From assembly GCF_014595885.1 (NCBI RefSeq), contig NZ_JABUKC010000002.1:434001-498000 (forward strand): a DNA stretch of 64,000 bases. Direction: 5' to 3'. Positions 1-12,796 of the stretch are shown here, in pieces. Both the position numbers and the translations under genes were made by a program. The stretch comes from Microcella alkalica (GTDB taxonomy: Bacteria; Actinomycetota; Actinomycetes; Actinomycetales; Microbacteriaceae). The notes beneath the pieces were generated by a model that ran no database searches, was not told the DNA's origin, and saw nothing but the letters and a program-made list of their open reading frames with translations. Position 1 is the first letter of the stretch. The number at the start of each line of letters is the position of its first letter.

Positions 1-151
1 GTCGACCGGCGACCTGCGCGGCCGCTCCAGGAACACGCCGTACACGGGCGTCGAGCTCGCCGGCGCCATCGTCGCGACCGTGCACGGCGGCGTCGCGACC
101 GTGCTCGACGGCACGCTCGTCGACGCCGAGGAGGTCGCGCGCCGTGGATAG
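1..151 (+). CDS. pyrC: dihydroorotase, C-terminal end (partial)
   Basis: This is the last 49 codons of a gene that begins before the window, read from base 2 and ending in TAG. The visible tail carries RSRNTPYTG followed by a segment of the form ATVHGG...T..DG, which is the usual C-terminal signature of class I dihydroorotases. The enzyme cyclises carbamoyl aspartate to dihydroorotate in pyrimidine synthesis. The assignment is supported by its neighbours: in actinobacteria pyrC is normally followed by a small membrane protein and then carA, carB and pyrF, exactly as here. Its stop overlaps the start of the next gene by 8 bases. The metal-binding residues lie outside the window and cannot be checked. 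Confidence 0.85.
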   Translation, partial: STGDLRGRSRNTPYTGVELAGAIVATVHGGVATVLDGTLVDAEEVARRG

Positions 152-695
152 GACCGTCTCGACGATCGTGATCGTCGCCCTCATCCTCCTGCTCGTCGGC
201 CTCATGGCGCTCGGCTGGCGCCGGCGCGCGGGCCGGCAGCGCGACATCGGCGTGCCGCAGCCCGTGCCGACGACGATCGGGGAGGCGAGCATCCGCTTGC
301 CCGTGCTCTACGTCGCCACGACGCGCGCCGACGCTCCGCTCGACCGCGTGGCCGTGCACGGCCTCGGGTTCCGCGCGCGCGGCGAGATCTCCGTGCACCC
401 CGAGGGCGTCGTGCTCGCCCTCGACGGCCGTGAGCCGCTGCTCATGCCGCGCACCGACGTGCGCGGGGCCGGCCGCGCCACCTGGACCATCGACCGCGTC
501 GTCGAGGAGGGCGGGCTCGTGCTGCTCGCCTGGCGCCTCGGCACGGCCGACGTCGACACCTACCTCCGCGTCACCGACGCGCGCGAGGGCGAGGCCGTGC
601 GCGAGCTGCTCGCCGCCCTCGTCGCGCTCGCGCCGGGCATCCCGCACGATGCCCCGACGGCGACGCCCCCCACGGAAGAAAGGCACCCCTCGTGA
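144..695 (+). CDS. PH-like domain membrane protein of the pyr cluster
   Basis: This 183-residue protein has one N-terminal membrane segment (about residues 5-24), an Arg-rich cytoplasmic flank (WRRRAGRQR) and a soluble region rich in beta-strand patterns. It matches the small 'PH-like / export or membrane protein' always found between pyrC and carA in actinobacteria (the Rv1382 position in Mycobacterium tuberculosis). The function is unknown. The GTG start lies 8 bases inside the end of pyrC, and the stop overlaps the carA GTG by 4 bases, so it is translationally coupled on both sides. That suggests co-expression with pyrimidine synthesis, not necessarily a role in it. Confidence 0.8.
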   Translation: MDRTVSTIVIVALILLLVGLMALGWRRRAGRQRDIGVPQPVPTTIGEASIRLPVLYVATTRADAPLDRVAVHGLGFRARGEISVHPEGVVLALDGREPLLMPRTDVRGAGRATWTIDRVVEEGGLVLLAWRLGTADVDTYLRVTDAREGEAVRELLAALVALAPGIPHDAPTATPPTEERHPS

Positions 696-1879
696 CCCAC
701 GCCCCCGCAGTGCTCGTCCTGGAGGACGGCACCCGCTACACCGGCCGGGCCTACGGCGCTCGAGGCCGCGCGCTCGGCGAGGCGGTCTTCGCCACCGGCA
801 TGAGCGGCTACCAGGAGACCCTCACCGACCCCAGCTACGCCGGCCAGATCGTCGTGCAGACGGCGCCGCACATCGGCAACACGGGCATGAACGATGAAGA
901 CCCGGAGAGCCGCCGCATCTGGGTCGAGGGCTACGTCGTGCGCGAGCCCTCGCGCATCGTCTCCAACCACCGCGCCCAGCGCAGCCTCGACGACGAGCTC
1001 GTCGAGCAGGGCGTCGTCGGCATCAGCGGCATCGACACGCGGGCCCTGACGAGGCGGCTGCGGGATGCGGGCGTCATGCGCGCGGGCATCTTCAGCGGCG
1101 ACGAGGCAGCCCTCGACCCCGACACGCAGCTCGCCGAGGTGCGCGCGAGCGCGGCCATGAGCGGCCGCAGCCTCTCGGCGGAGGTGTCGGTCGACGCGGC
1201 GCAGGTGGTGCCGGCCGTCGGCGAGAGCATCGGCCGCCTCGCCGTGCTCGACCTCGGCGTCAAAGCCTCGACCCTGCGCCACCTCGCCGAGCGCGGCTTC
1301 GAGGTGCACGTGCTGCCGCAGTCGACGACGCTCGACGAGCTGCGCGCGCTCGACCCCGTCGCGGTCTTCTACTCCAACGGCCCCGGCGACCCGGCCGCGA
1401 GCGACGCGCACGTCGAGCTGCTGCGCGGCGCCCTGCGTGACGGCCTGCCGTTTTTCGGCATCTGCTTCGGCAACCAGCTGCTCGGCCGGGCGCTCGGCTT
1501 CGGCACCTACAAGCTGCCCTTCGGCCACCGCGGCATCAACCAGCCCGTGCTCGACAAGCAGACCGGCCGCATCGAGATCACCGCCCACAACCACGGCTTC
1601 GCCGTCGACGCACCCGTCGAGGGCGTCGTCGAGAGCCCCGCGGGCTTCGGCCGCGTCGAGGTCAGCCACGTCGGCCTCAACGACCAGGTCGTCGAGGGGC
1701 TGCGCGCGCTCGACATCCCGGCCTTCTCGGTGCAGTACCACCCCGAGGCGGCCGCGGGCCCCCACGACTCCACCTACCTCTTCGACCGCTTCCGCGACGT
1801 CGTGCTCGAGCACCGCGCGCGTCAGAGCGGATCGACCGAGCACGACGACGCCGCGAGCGCCGACCAGAAGGACGCCTGA
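692..1879 (+). CDS. carA: carbamoyl-phosphate synthase small (glutaminase) subunit
   Basis: The 395-residue protein hydrolyses glutamine and channels ammonia to CarB, making carbamoyl phosphate for arginine and pyrimidine synthesis. The N-terminal CPSase small-chain domain is followed by a class I glutamine amidotransferase domain. Its nucleophile is Cys258 in [12 protein letters not shown] and its His/Glu pair is His350/Glu352 in QYHPEA. The start is a GTG in a GTGA overlap with the preceding gene, with GAAGAAAGG upstream as ribosome binding site. Three bases separate it from carB. Length and motifs are normal for the family. Confidence 0.97.
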   Translation: MTHAPAVLVLEDGTRYTGRAYGARGRALGEAVFATGMSGYQETLTDPSYAGQIVVQTAPHIGNTGMNDEDPESRRIWVEGYVVREPSRIVSNHRAQRSLDDELVEQGVVGISGIDTRALTRRLRDAGVMRAGIFSGDEAALDPDTQLAEVRASAAMSGRSLSAEVSVDAAQVVPAVGESIGRLAVLDLGVKASTLRHLAERGFEVHVLPQSTTLDELRALDPVAVFYSNGPGDPAASDAHVELLRGALRDGLPFFGICFGNQLLGRALGFGTYKLPFGHRGINQPVLDKQTGRIEITAHNHGFAVDAPVEGVVESPAGFGRVEVSHVGLNDQVVEGLRALDIPAFSVQYHPEAAAGPHDSTYLFDRFRDVVLEHRARQSGSTEHDDAASADQKDA

Positions 1880-1882
1880 CCC

Positions 1883-5175
<3,293 letters not shown>

Positions 5176-5179
<4 letters not shown>

Positions 5180-6018
5180 CGGCGCCGATCGGCTTCGGCG
5201 AGCGGCTGCGCCGAGCGGTGGATGCCCGGGGCGCGCTGTGCCTCGGCATCGACCCGCACGGCGCCACGCTGCGCGCCTGGGGTCTGCCCGACTCCGCGGC
5301 TGGCGCGCGTGAGCTCGCTCTCGCCGTCGTGGAGGCGGCCTCCGGCCGCCTCGCGGTCGTGAAGCCGCAGGTGGCGTTCTTCGAGCGGTTCGGCTCGGCC
5401 GGCTTCGCGGTGCTCGAGGAGGTCATCCGCACCGCCCGCGCGTCGGGCCTGCTCGTGATCGCCGACGCCAAGCGCGGCGACATCGGCTCGACGGCGGAGG
5501 GCTACGCGAGCGCGTGGGTCGCGGCCGGAGCGCCCCTCGAGAGCGACGCGCTCACCGTCGCCCCGTATCTGGGGCTCGGCGCGCTCGACCCGATCATCGA
5601 GGCGGGCCGCGCCGCCGGCAACGGCGTGTTCGCGCTCGCCTCGACCTCCAACCCCGAGGGCGCCGGCGTGCAGGGCGCGCGGACGGCCGACGGGGCCACC
5701 GTCGCCGGGCTGCTCGCCCGCGAGGCCGCCGCCCGCAACGCCGCGGCGGCCGAGGCGGGGGAGTGGGGCGACGTCGGCGTCGTCATCGGCGCGACCCGTC
5801 CCCTCGCCGCATCCGGCATCGCCGCCTCCGATCTCGTCGCGACGCCCGTGCTCGCGCCAGGCTTCGGCGCGCAGGGCGCGAGACTCGCCGAGATCGACGC
5901 GATCTTCGGCGCGGCGGCCGCCACGGTCATCCCGAGCGTGTCGCGCAGCGTGCTCGACGCGGGCCGCGATGGGCTCGTCGACGCGATCGAGGCGCACCGC
6001 GCGGAGCTCGCCCGATGA
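5176..6018 (+). CDS. pyrF: orotidine-5'-phosphate decarboxylase, type 2
   Basis: The 280-residue enzyme decarboxylates OMP to UMP, the last step of UMP synthesis. The active-site signature [16 protein letters not shown] is present, with Asp97, Lys99 and Asp102 as the expected catalytic set. The protein is about 50 residues longer than the E. coli type and matches the 'type 2' family typical of actinobacteria. The ATG overlaps the carB stop as ATGA, and the gene's own stop overlaps the next ATG in the same way, so carB, pyrF and the mIHF-gmk gene should be translationally coupled. Confidence 0.96.
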
Positions 6019-6923
6019 CCGCCGCCGAGGGCATGCCCGAGGTCGACCGCGCGGCCGCCTCCCGCGCGGCCGTCGTCGCCCGACGCGCCCGCGCCGCGGT
6101 GAAGGAGGACGTGCGCGCCGGCCGGCGGTCGGCGCTCGACGTCGCCGAGTCCGCCTGGCGCGAGCCCGACGGCGTCGAGGGCGGGATGCGCGTGCGCGAC
6201 CTGCTCACGACCCTCAAGGGTCTCGGCCCGACCCGAACGCTCGCGGTGCTCGAGCGCCTCGGCATCGCCCCGGTGAAGCGCCTGGGCGGGCTGGGGCACC
6301 GGCAGCGTGCCGCCCTGCGGGAGTGGCTCAAGCAGCGCTCCGCGGTCGCCGGCCACGGGCGGCTCGTCGTGCTCGCGGGCCCGACCGCAGTCGGCAAGGG
6401 CACGGTGTCGGCGTTCATCCGCGAGCACTTCCCGGAGGTGCTGCTGAGCGTCTCGGCGACGACCCGCCGGCCCCGCCCGGGGGAGCAGGACGGCGTGCAC
6501 TACTACTTCGTCGACGACGCGCAGTTCGACGCGATGGTCGCCGGCGGCGAGTTCCTCGAGTGGGCGGTCGTGCACAACCTCTCGCGCTACGGCACGCCAC
6601 GCACGCCCGTCGCCGACGCGCTCGCGAGCGGGCGCAGCGTGCTGCTCGAGATCGACCTCGACGGCGCGCGCCAGGTGCGCCGCGCCATGCCGGAGGCGAC
6701 GCTCGTCTTCCTGCTGCCGCCCAGCTGGGAGGAATTGGTGCGCCGGCTCGTCGGTCGCGGCACCGAGAGCCCCGAGGAGCAGGCGCGTCGGCTCGAGACC
6801 GCGCGCGTCGAGCTCGCGGCGCAGGACGAGTTCGACGTGCTCGTCGTCAACGACGATGTGCGCCGCGCGGCCGAGGAGGTCGTAGACTTGCTCGCAGTGC
6901 CCGGTGCGCCTTCGCGCGCCTGA
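6015..6923 (+). CDS. gmk: mIHF-type DNA-binding domain fused to guanylate kinase
   Basis: This single 302-residue reading frame joins two proteins that are separate neighbours in Mycobacterium. Residues about 15-105 match actinobacterial integration host factor (mIHF): an Arg/Ala-rich helix, then [16 protein letters not shown] and the DNA-binding segment [20 protein letters not shown]. Residues about 115-295 are guanylate kinase (GMP + ATP to GDP + ADP), with P-loop GPTAVGKGT at 122-130 and the GMP-binding stretch [19 protein letters not shown]. No internal start or frameshift separates the domains. An internal ATG- or GTG-initiated shorter Gmk cannot be excluded. The kinase call is firm; DNA binding by the N-terminal part is inferred from similarity. 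Confidence 0.93.
   Translation: MTAAEGMPEVDRAAASRAAVVARRARAAVKEDVRAGRRSALDVAESAWREPDGVEGGMRVRDLLTTLKGLGPTRTLAVLERLGIAPVKRLGGLGHRQRAALREWLKQRSAVAGHGRLVVLAGPTAVGKGTVSAFIREHFPEVLLSVSATTRRPRPGEQDGVHYYFVDDAQFDAMVAGGEFLEWAVVHNLSRYGTPRTPVADALASGRSVLLEIDLDGARQVRRAMPEATLVFLLPPSWEELVRRLVGRGTESPEEQARRLETARVELAAQDEFDVLVVNDDVRRAAEEVVDLLAVPGAPSRA
6883..6888 (+). promoter_or_regulatory. candidate -10 element for rpoZ
   Basis: TAGACT lies inside the last codons of gmk, about 105 bases before rpoZ. It has the same form as the hexamers placed precisely before other genes in this window. There is no clear -35 box, so it is only a candidate internal promoter. Confidence 0.3.
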
Positions 6924-6993
6924 GCACGACCGACCACGCCCGGCCGCCCACGAGGTTCGCGGGGCCCGCACACGAAACGACGACGGAGCTGAC

Positions 6994-7251
6994 ATGGCTG
7001 ACAAGACCCAGGGCATCATCGACCCGCCCATCGACGAGCTGCTGTCGAAGGTCGACTCGAAATACCAGCTGGTGATCTTCGCCTCGAAGCGCGCCCGCCA
7101 GATCAACGACTACTACGCCGACCTCCACGAGGGCAGCCTGTTCGACAACGTCGGCCCGCTCGTCGACTCGACGGTCGACGACAAGCCGCTCTCGGTCGCG
7201 CTCCACGAGATCAACGAGGACAAGCTCGTCCTCACCCGCCTGGCCGACTGA
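6994..7251 (+). CDS. rpoZ: RNA polymerase omega subunit
   Basis: This 85-residue subunit helps fold and assemble beta' into core RNA polymerase. The protein has the conserved [19 protein letters not shown] start and the helix [16 protein letters not shown] (family core KRARQIN). The ATG is chosen for its GGAG ribosome binding site and fit to family length. It lies 70 bases after gmk and 10 before coaBC, the classic gmk-rpoZ-coaBC order of actinobacteria. Confidence 0.95.
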   Translation: MADKTQGIIDPPIDELLSKVDSKYQLVIFASKRARQINDYYADLHEGSLFDNVGPLVDSTVDDKPLSVALHEINEDKLVLTRLAD

Positions 7252-7261
7252 GGCTGATCGC

Positions 7262-8470
7262 GTGACCGCGGTCGCGAGCGCCGATCGGCGCCTCACGATC
7301 GTCGTCGGCATCACCGGCGGCATCGCCGCCTACAAGGCCGTCGGCGTGGCGCGGGCGCTCGTGCTCGCCGGCCACGACGTGCACGTCGTCGCGACCGAGG
7401 GCGCGCTGCGCTTCGTCGGCCGCCCGACGCTGGAGGCGATCAGTCGCAACCCGGTGCACACCAACCTCTACGAGGGCGTCGCCGAGGTGCGCCACGTGGC
7501 CCTCGGGCAGCGCGCCGACCTTATCGTCATCGCCCCCGCGACGGCGCACACGATCGCGTCGCTCGCGGCCGGTCTCGCTGGCGACCTGCTCGGCACGACC
7601 GTCCTCGCCTCCCGCGCCCCGCTCGTCATCGCGCCCGCGATGCACACCGAGATGTGGGAGAACGCGGCCACGCAGGCCAACATCGCGACCCTCCGCTCGC
7701 GCGGGGTCACGATCGTCGGCCCCGGCTCGGGGCAGCTCACCGGCAGCGATTCCGGGGCGGGCCGCATGAGCGAGCCCGACGAGATCGTGGCGGTGGCCGT
7801 CGCCGCGGCGGGCCCGCGCGATCTGGCCGGGCGCAGCATCCTCATCTCGGCCGGCGGCACGCGCGAGCCGCTCGACCCGGTGCGCTTCCTCGGCAACCGC
7901 TCGAGCGGGCGCCAGGGCGTCGCGCTCGCGCGGGCCGCGGTCGCTCGGGGCGCTCGCGTGACGCTCGTCGCCGCCCACCTCGAGGTGGAGCCGCCGCACG
8001 GCGTCGCCGTCGAGCACGTGGGCACCACCGACGAGCTGCTGGCGACGATGCGCCGACTCGCGCCCGAGCACGACACCGTCATCATGGCTGCCGCGGTCGC
8101 CGACTTCCGTCCCCGCGAGGTCGCCGAGGGCAAGCTCAAGAAGGAGGCCGTCGGCGAGACGCTGACCCTCGAGCTCGAGCGCACGCCCGACGTGCTCGCG
8201 ACACTCGCCGCCGAGCGCGCTCCCGGCCAGCGCATCGTCGGCTTCGCCGCCGAGACCGAGGCGGATGCCGAGGCCCTGCGGGCCCTCGGGGCGGCGAAGG
8301 TCGCCCGGAAGGGCGCCGACTACCTCGTGGTGAACCGCGTGGGCTGGAGCGAGGGCTTCGGCACCCCGACCAACGACGTCATGATCCTCGACGCGACCGG
8401 TAGCGTCGTCTCCACAGCCTCGGGCGACAAGCTGTCGGTGGCCGATCGTATCCTCGACGCGCTCGCCTGA
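7262..8470 (+). CDS. coaBC: phosphopantothenoylcysteine decarboxylase / synthetase
   Basis: The 402-residue bifunctional enzyme makes 4'-phosphopantetheine for coenzyme A. The N-terminal CoaC flavoprotein domain (1-185) has [11 protein letters not shown], the His-containing [19 protein letters not shown] and [10 protein letters not shown]. The C-terminal CoaB domain has [21 protein letters not shown] and AAAVADFRP. The whole protein contains no cysteine: the flap that in E. coli Dfp reads ACGD..GR with a catalytic Cys reads [11 protein letters not shown] here. PAMH also replaces the common PAMN. Both look like actinobacterial family traits rather than damage. The start is GTG, 10 bases after rpoZ. 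Confidence 0.95.
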   Translation: MTAVASADRRLTIVVGITGGIAAYKAVGVARALVLAGHDVHVVATEGALRFVGRPTLEAISRNPVHTNLYEGVAEVRHVALGQRADLIVIAPATAHTIASLAAGLAGDLLGTTVLASRAPLVIAPAMHTEMWENAATQANIATLRSRGVTIVGPGSGQLTGSDSGAGRMSEPDEIVAVAVAAAGPRDLAGRSILISAGGTREPLDPVRFLGNRSSGRQGVALARAAVARGARVTLVAAHLEVEPPHGVAVEHVGTTDELLATMRRLAPEHDTVIMAAAVADFRPREVAEGKLKKEAVGETLTLELERTPDVLATLAAERAPGQRIVGFAAETEADAEALRALGAAKVARKGADYLVVNRVGWSEGFGTPTNDVMILDATGSVVSTASGDKLSVADRILDALA

Positions 8471-8520
8471 GCCGCGCTCCGCGCTCCCTCGCTCCGCCCT
8501 CTCGACACGACAGGAACCGC

Positions 8521-9714
8521 ATGTCCTCGCTGCGCCTCTTCACCTCCGAATCGGTCACCGAGGGGCACCCCGACAAGATCTGCGACCAGGTCTCCGACTC
8601 GATCCTCGACGCGCTGCTCGCCGTCGACCCGCACGCGCGCGTGGCCGTCGAGACGCTCGTGACGACCGGGCTCGTGCACGTCGCGGGCGAGGTCACGACC
8701 TCCGGCTACGTCGACATCCCCGGCATCGTGCGCCAGCGCATCACCGACATCGGGTACACCTCGTCCGACGTCTGGTTCGACGGCCGGTCGTGCGGCGTGT
8801 CGATCTCGATCGGCGGCCAGTCGCCCGACATCGCCCAGGGCGTCGACGCGGCCTTCGAGTCGCGCGAGCAGTCGAGCGCCGACGCCGGTGACGCGCAGGG
8901 CGCGGGCGACCAGGGCATCATGTTCGGCTACGCCGTGCGCGAGACCCCGCAGCTCATGCCGCTGCCCATCTGGCTCGCCCATCGCCTCGCCGAGCGCCTC
9001 GCCGAAGTGCGCAGGTCGGGTGTGCTCGACTACCTCGCGCCCGACGGCAAGACGCAGGTCACGATCGGCTACGAGGGCCAGACCCCGCGCACGATCGAGA
9101 CGGTCGTGCTGTCGACGCAGCACGCTGAGAGCGTCACGACCGAGCGCTTGCGGGCCGAGGTCGCCGAGACCGTCATCCGCCCGGTGCTCGAGCAGCACGG
9201 GTTCGGCGAGCACGCGCCGCGCATCCTCATCAATCCGACTGGCCGCTTCGTCATCGGCGGCCCGCAGGGCGACGCCGGTCTCACCGGGCGCAAGATCATC
9301 GTCGACACCTACGGCGGCGCGTCGCGCCACGGCGGCGGTGCGTTCTCCGGCAAAGACCCGTCGAAGGTCGACCGCTCGGCCGCCTACGCGATGCGCTGGG
9401 TGGCGAAGAACGCCGTCGCCGCGGGGCTCGCCGACCGGCTCGAGGTGCAGGTGGCCTACGCGATCGGCACGGCCTCGCCCGTCGGGCTCTACGTCGAGAC
9501 CTTCGGCACCCACCACGTGCCGGAGGACCGCATCACCGCCGCCATCCGCGAGGTGTTCGACCTGCGGCCGGGCGCGATCGTGCGCGATCTCGACCTGCTG
9601 CGCCCGATCTACGCGCAGACCTCGACCTACGGGCACTTCGGGCGCGAGCTGCCCGACTTCACGTGGGAGCGCACCGACCGCGTCGACGACCTGCGGTCGG
9701 CCGCCGGGCTCTGA
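8521..9714 (+). CDS. metK: S-adenosylmethionine synthetase
   Basis: The 397-residue enzyme makes SAM from methionine and ATP. All family signatures are seen: [13 protein letters not shown] at the N-terminus, [12 protein letters not shown] in the middle and [19 protein letters not shown] towards the C-terminus. The ATG follows an AGGAA ribosome binding site. The 50-base space after coaBC is too short for a SAM riboswitch and shows no promoter. It is followed 14 bases later by priA. Confidence 0.97.
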   Translation: MSSLRLFTSESVTEGHPDKICDQVSDSILDALLAVDPHARVAVETLVTTGLVHVAGEVTTSGYVDIPGIVRQRITDIGYTSSDVWFDGRSCGVSISIGGQSPDIAQGVDAAFESREQSSADAGDAQGAGDQGIMFGYAVRETPQLMPLPIWLAHRLAERLAEVRRSGVLDYLAPDGKTQVTIGYEGQTPRTIETVVLSTQHAESVTTERLRAEVAETVIRPVLEQHGFGEHAPRILINPTGRFVIGGPQGDAGLTGRKIIVDTYGGASRHGGGAFSGKDPSKVDRSAAYAMRWVAKNAVAAGLADRLEVQVAYAIGTASPVGLYVETFGTHHVPEDRITAAIREVFDLRPGAIVRDLDLLRPIYAQTSTYGHFGRELPDFTWERTDRVDDLRSAAGL

Positions 9715-9728
9715 CGAGCGGCCGGGCC

Positions 9729-11873
9729 GTGAGCGAGACGCTCGAGGGGCTCGAGCCCCCTCCGGTGCCCGCCGTCGCGCCCGCCGCGGCCGACGCCTCC
9801 GCGTCCCCGACGGATCGCTCCACGGGGCTCGTCGCTCGCGTGATGCTCGACTCGCCGCTGCCGCAGCTCGACAGACTCTTCGACTACCGCGTGCCCGAGC
9901 GGCTGCGCGCGTCCGCGCGGCCCGGCGTGCGCGTGACGGTACCCCTGCGCGCCGCCGGCCGCGAGGCGAAGGGATACCTCGTGGAGCTCGCCGACGGCGC
10001 CTCCTTCGATGGGGTGCTGAGCGAGCTCAGCGAGGTCGTCTCGGCCGCGCCTGTGCTCGATGCGGCGGTCTACCGGCTCATTCGCCGCGCCGCCGACCGC
10101 GCGGCCGGCACCGCGAGCGACCTCGCGCGGCTCGTCATCCCGCCGCGCCAGGTGCGCGTGGAGAAGGCGTGGCTCGCGGGGCTCGCGGCCAGCGCCGAGG
10201 CCGCGCCGTCCCCAGGCGCGCCCGCGCTCGACGCCGCCACCCCGGTGACCGTCGCCGGTTACGCCCCCGAGGCGCTCGCCCGACTGCTCGACGCCGCCGC
10301 ACCGCAGATGGAGCGCCGGGTCGCGCTCACCGCGATCGGCCAGCCCGTCGAGGTCGCCGGTCAGTGGATGCCCGCCGCGGCCCGCACGCTCGCCGAGCTC
10401 GCCGCCGCTGCCGTCGAGCGAGGCCGCTCGGCGATCCTCGCCGTGCCCGACTATCGCGACGTCGAGCACGTCGCCCATGCGCTCGCGGCCCTGCTGCCCG
10501 CCGAGTCGATCGCGCGCATCGACGCCGGCCAGCCCGCGGCCGACCGCTACCGCGGCTTCCTCCGCACCCTCGAGCCACGACCGGTCGCGATCCTCGGCAC
10601 GCGCGCGGCGCCGGCGAGCCCCGCGCACGCGCTCGGCCTCATCGCCCTGTGGGATGACGGCGATCCCCTCATGGCCGAGCAGCACGCGCCCGGGGTGCAC
10701 GCCCGCGACCTCGCGCTGCTGCGCCAGGCCGACGCCGACTGCGCCCTCGTGCTCGCCGCGCACGCGCGCAGCACCGAGACCCAGCGACTCGTCGAGATCG
10801 GGCACGCTCGGGCGGTCGCTCCGGCCGGCCGGCAGCGGCGCCGCATCACCCCGACCGCGCAGCAGCTCGGCGCCGACGGGCCCGCCGCGCGGGCCCGCAT
10901 CCCCTCGACCGCGTGGCGCGCGGTGCGCGAGGCTCTCGAGGCGGGGCCGGTGCTCGTGCAGGTCGCGCGCCCCGGCTTCGCGCCCCGACTGGCCTGCGCC
11001 GACTGCGGCGAGACGGCCCGCTGCCTCGCCTGCCGGGGCCCGCTCGCCCAGCGTCGCGGGGGCACCGCGCCCGCCTGTCAGTGGTGCGGGGCGCTCGCGG
11101 TCGACTGGCGGTGCTCAAGCTGCGACGGCACGCGCTGGCGCACGGTCGGCCGCGGTTCGGCGCGCACGGCCGACGAGCTCGGGCGCGCGTTCCCGGGCGC
11201 CCGGGTGATCGTCTCCGACGGCGACACCCCTGTGCAGGCGGTGCCCCGGGGCCGCACGCTCGTCGTGGCGACGCGCGGCGCCGAGCCCGTCGCGGAGGGC
11301 GGCTACCGGGCGGTGCTGCTGCTCGACGGCGAGCGGATGCTCGCTCGCGAGAGCCTGCGCGTCGTGGAGGACTGCGTGCGCTGGTGGTGCACCGCCGCGG
11401 CCCTCGCCGCACCCGACGCCCCGGTGCTGCTCGTCGGCGTCGGGGGCGCGGTCGCCACCGCGCTCGCCACGGGCGAGCCGGAGCGCGTGGCCGCGAGCGA
11501 GCTCGCCGACCGTCGGGCCCTGCGCTTCCCGCCCGCCGTCCGCGTCGCGGCCGTCGCCGGCGAGCCCTCCGCCGTCGCCGCCGCGACCGCGCAGGTCGCG
11601 CAGCTCGACGGGGTCGACGTGCTCGGGCCGGTCGAGCTCGGCGACGATCGCGTGCGGGCGATCGTACGCTTCGACTTCGCGCGCGGCCCCGAGGTCGCCG
11701 AGCTGCTGAAGGCCGCCCTCGTGAAGGCGGCCACGAGCCGCGCGCCGCGCATTCCCGGCAGCCCGCCTCGGCGGCGCGTCGTGCCGCTGCGCGTGCGCTT
11801 CGACGACCAGGAGCCATTCGACGACCCCGCCGGCACGGGCCCCGGCCGCACATCGGGGAGGATGGAGGGATGA
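9729..11873 (+). CDS. priA: PriA-like primosomal protein N' with degenerate helicase core
   Basis: This 714-residue PriA homologue keeps the N-terminal DNA-binding domain (ARVMLDSPLPQLDRLFDYRVP) and the zinc cluster of eight cysteines (423, 426, 432, 435, 450, 453, 462, 465). It lacks a recognisable Walker A GxGKT, and the DEAH-like position reads LWDDGD, so ATP-driven helicase activity is unlikely. The same degeneration is known for actinobacterial PriA annotated as 'probable primosomal protein N''. It may act as a non-helicase replication-restart or DNA-binding factor. The GTG start lies 14 bases after metK, and the stop overlaps fmt as ATGA. Confidence 0.88.
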   Translation: MSETLEGLEPPPVPAVAPAAADASASPTDRSTGLVARVMLDSPLPQLDRLFDYRVPERLRASARPGVRVTVPLRAAGREAKGYLVELADGASFDGVLSELSEVVSAAPVLDAAVYRLIRRAADRAAGTASDLARLVIPPRQVRVEKAWLAGLAASAEAAPSPGAPALDAATPVTVAGYAPEALARLLDAAAPQMERRVALTAIGQPVEVAGQWMPAAARTLAELAAAAVERGRSAILAVPDYRDVEHVAHALAALLPAESIARIDAGQPAADRYRGFLRTLEPRPVAILGTRAAPASPAHALGLIALWDDGDPLMAEQHAPGVHARDLALLRQADADCALVLAAHARSTETQRLVEIGHARAVAPAGRQRRRITPTAQQLGADGPAARARIPSTAWRAVREALEAGPVLVQVARPGFAPRLACADCGETARCLACRGPLAQRRGGTAPACQWCGALAVDWRCSSCDGTRWRTVGRGSARTADELGRAFPGARVIVSDGDTPVQAVPRGRTLVVATRGAEPVAEGGYRAVLLLDGERMLARESLRVVEDCVRWWCTAAALAAPDAPVLLVGVGGAVATALATGEPERVAASELADRRALRFPPAVRVAAVAGEPSAVAAATAQVAQLDGVDVLGPVELGDDRVRAIVRFDFARGPEVAELLKAALVKAATSRAPRIPGSPPRRRVVPLRVRFDDQEPFDDPAGTGPGRTSGRMEG

Positions 11874-12796
11874 CCGCTCTGCGCCTCGTCGTCGCCGGAA
11901 GCCCCGCGGCCGCTGTGCCGACGCTGCAGTCGCTCGCCGCGAGCGAGCACGAGATCGTGCGCGTCATCACCCGCCCGCCCGCACCCCTGGGCCGCAAGCG
12001 CGTGCTCACCCCGACACCGGTCGCGCAGGCTGCCGAGGCGCTCGGCCTGCCCGTGCTTGAGGCGGTGCGACTGCGCGAGCTCGAGCCCGAGCTGCTGCCG
12101 CTCGAGGTCGACCTCGGCGTCATCGTCGCCTACGGCGGCCTCGTGCGCGAGCCGCTGCTGAGCTGGCCCCGCCTGGGCTGGATCAACCTGCACTTCTCGC
12201 TGCTGCCGCGCTGGAGGGGTGCCGCGCCCGTGCAGCACGCGATCATCGCCGGCGACGAGGTGACCGGTGCGACCGTGTTCCAGCTCGCGCCCGGGCTCGA
12301 CGAGGGCGACTGGTTCGCGCAGGAGGCCGAGCCGATCGGCGCCCACCGCACCGCCGGCGCGCTGCTCGACGCGCTGAGCGTCTCCGGTGCCGCGCTGACG
12401 ACCCGGGTCGTCGACGAGCTCGCCGCCGGCACCGCGGTCGCGCACCCGCAGGTCGGCGAGCCCACGTTCGCGCCGAAGCTGCAGCGCGAGGATGCGCGCA
12501 TCCGCTGGGGGGAGAGCGTCGACGCCGTGCACGCGCGCGTGCGGGGCGTCACGCCGGAACCCGGCGCATTCACCTCGACCCGCGACGGCCTCGTGGTGAA
12601 GGTGCTCGAAGCCACCCCCGCCCGCGATGCGCGCATGCTGCCCCCGGGCGCCGTCGCCGTCGAGAGCGGCCACGTGCTCGTCGGCACGGCGACGGCACCG
12701 CTCGAGCTGCTGCGCGTGCAGCCGGCGGGCCGCTCGGCGATGCTCGCCGCCGACTGGGCCCGGGGGCTGGGCGCCGCCCTCCCGGAGTTCTCGTGA
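11870..12796 (+). CDS. fmt: methionyl-tRNA formyltransferase
   Basis: The 308-residue enzyme formylates initiator Met-tRNA using 10-formyl-tetrahydrofolate. The formyltransferase motif NLHFSLLPRWRGAAPVQ gives the catalytic Asn106 and His108, and Asp144 in GLDEGDWF completes the triad at the same numbering as in E. coli. The C-terminal tRNA-binding domain follows. The N-terminus reads VVAGSPAAAVP rather than the usual FMGTPDFAVP, a small divergence. It overlaps priA upstream and rsmB downstream by four bases each. Confidence 0.96.
   Translation: MTALRLVVAGSPAAAVPTLQSLAASEHEIVRVITRPPAPLGRKRVLTPTPVAQAAEALGLPVLEAVRLRELEPELLPLEVDLGVIVAYGGLVREPLLSWPRLGWINLHFSLLPRWRGAAPVQHAIIAGDEVTGATVFQLAPGLDEGDWFAQEAEPIGAHRTAGALLDALSVSGAALTTRVVDELAAGTAVAHPQVGEPTFAPKLQREDARIRWGESVDAVHARVRGVTPEPGAFTSTRDGLVVKVLEATPARDARMLPPGAVAVESGHVLVGTATAPLELLRVQPAGRSAMLAADWARGLGAALPEFS

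Noticed and set aside
8471-8520. Possible SAM riboswitch before metK
   Set aside because: Only 50 bases are available, and no pairing resembling a SAM riboswitch core is visible.
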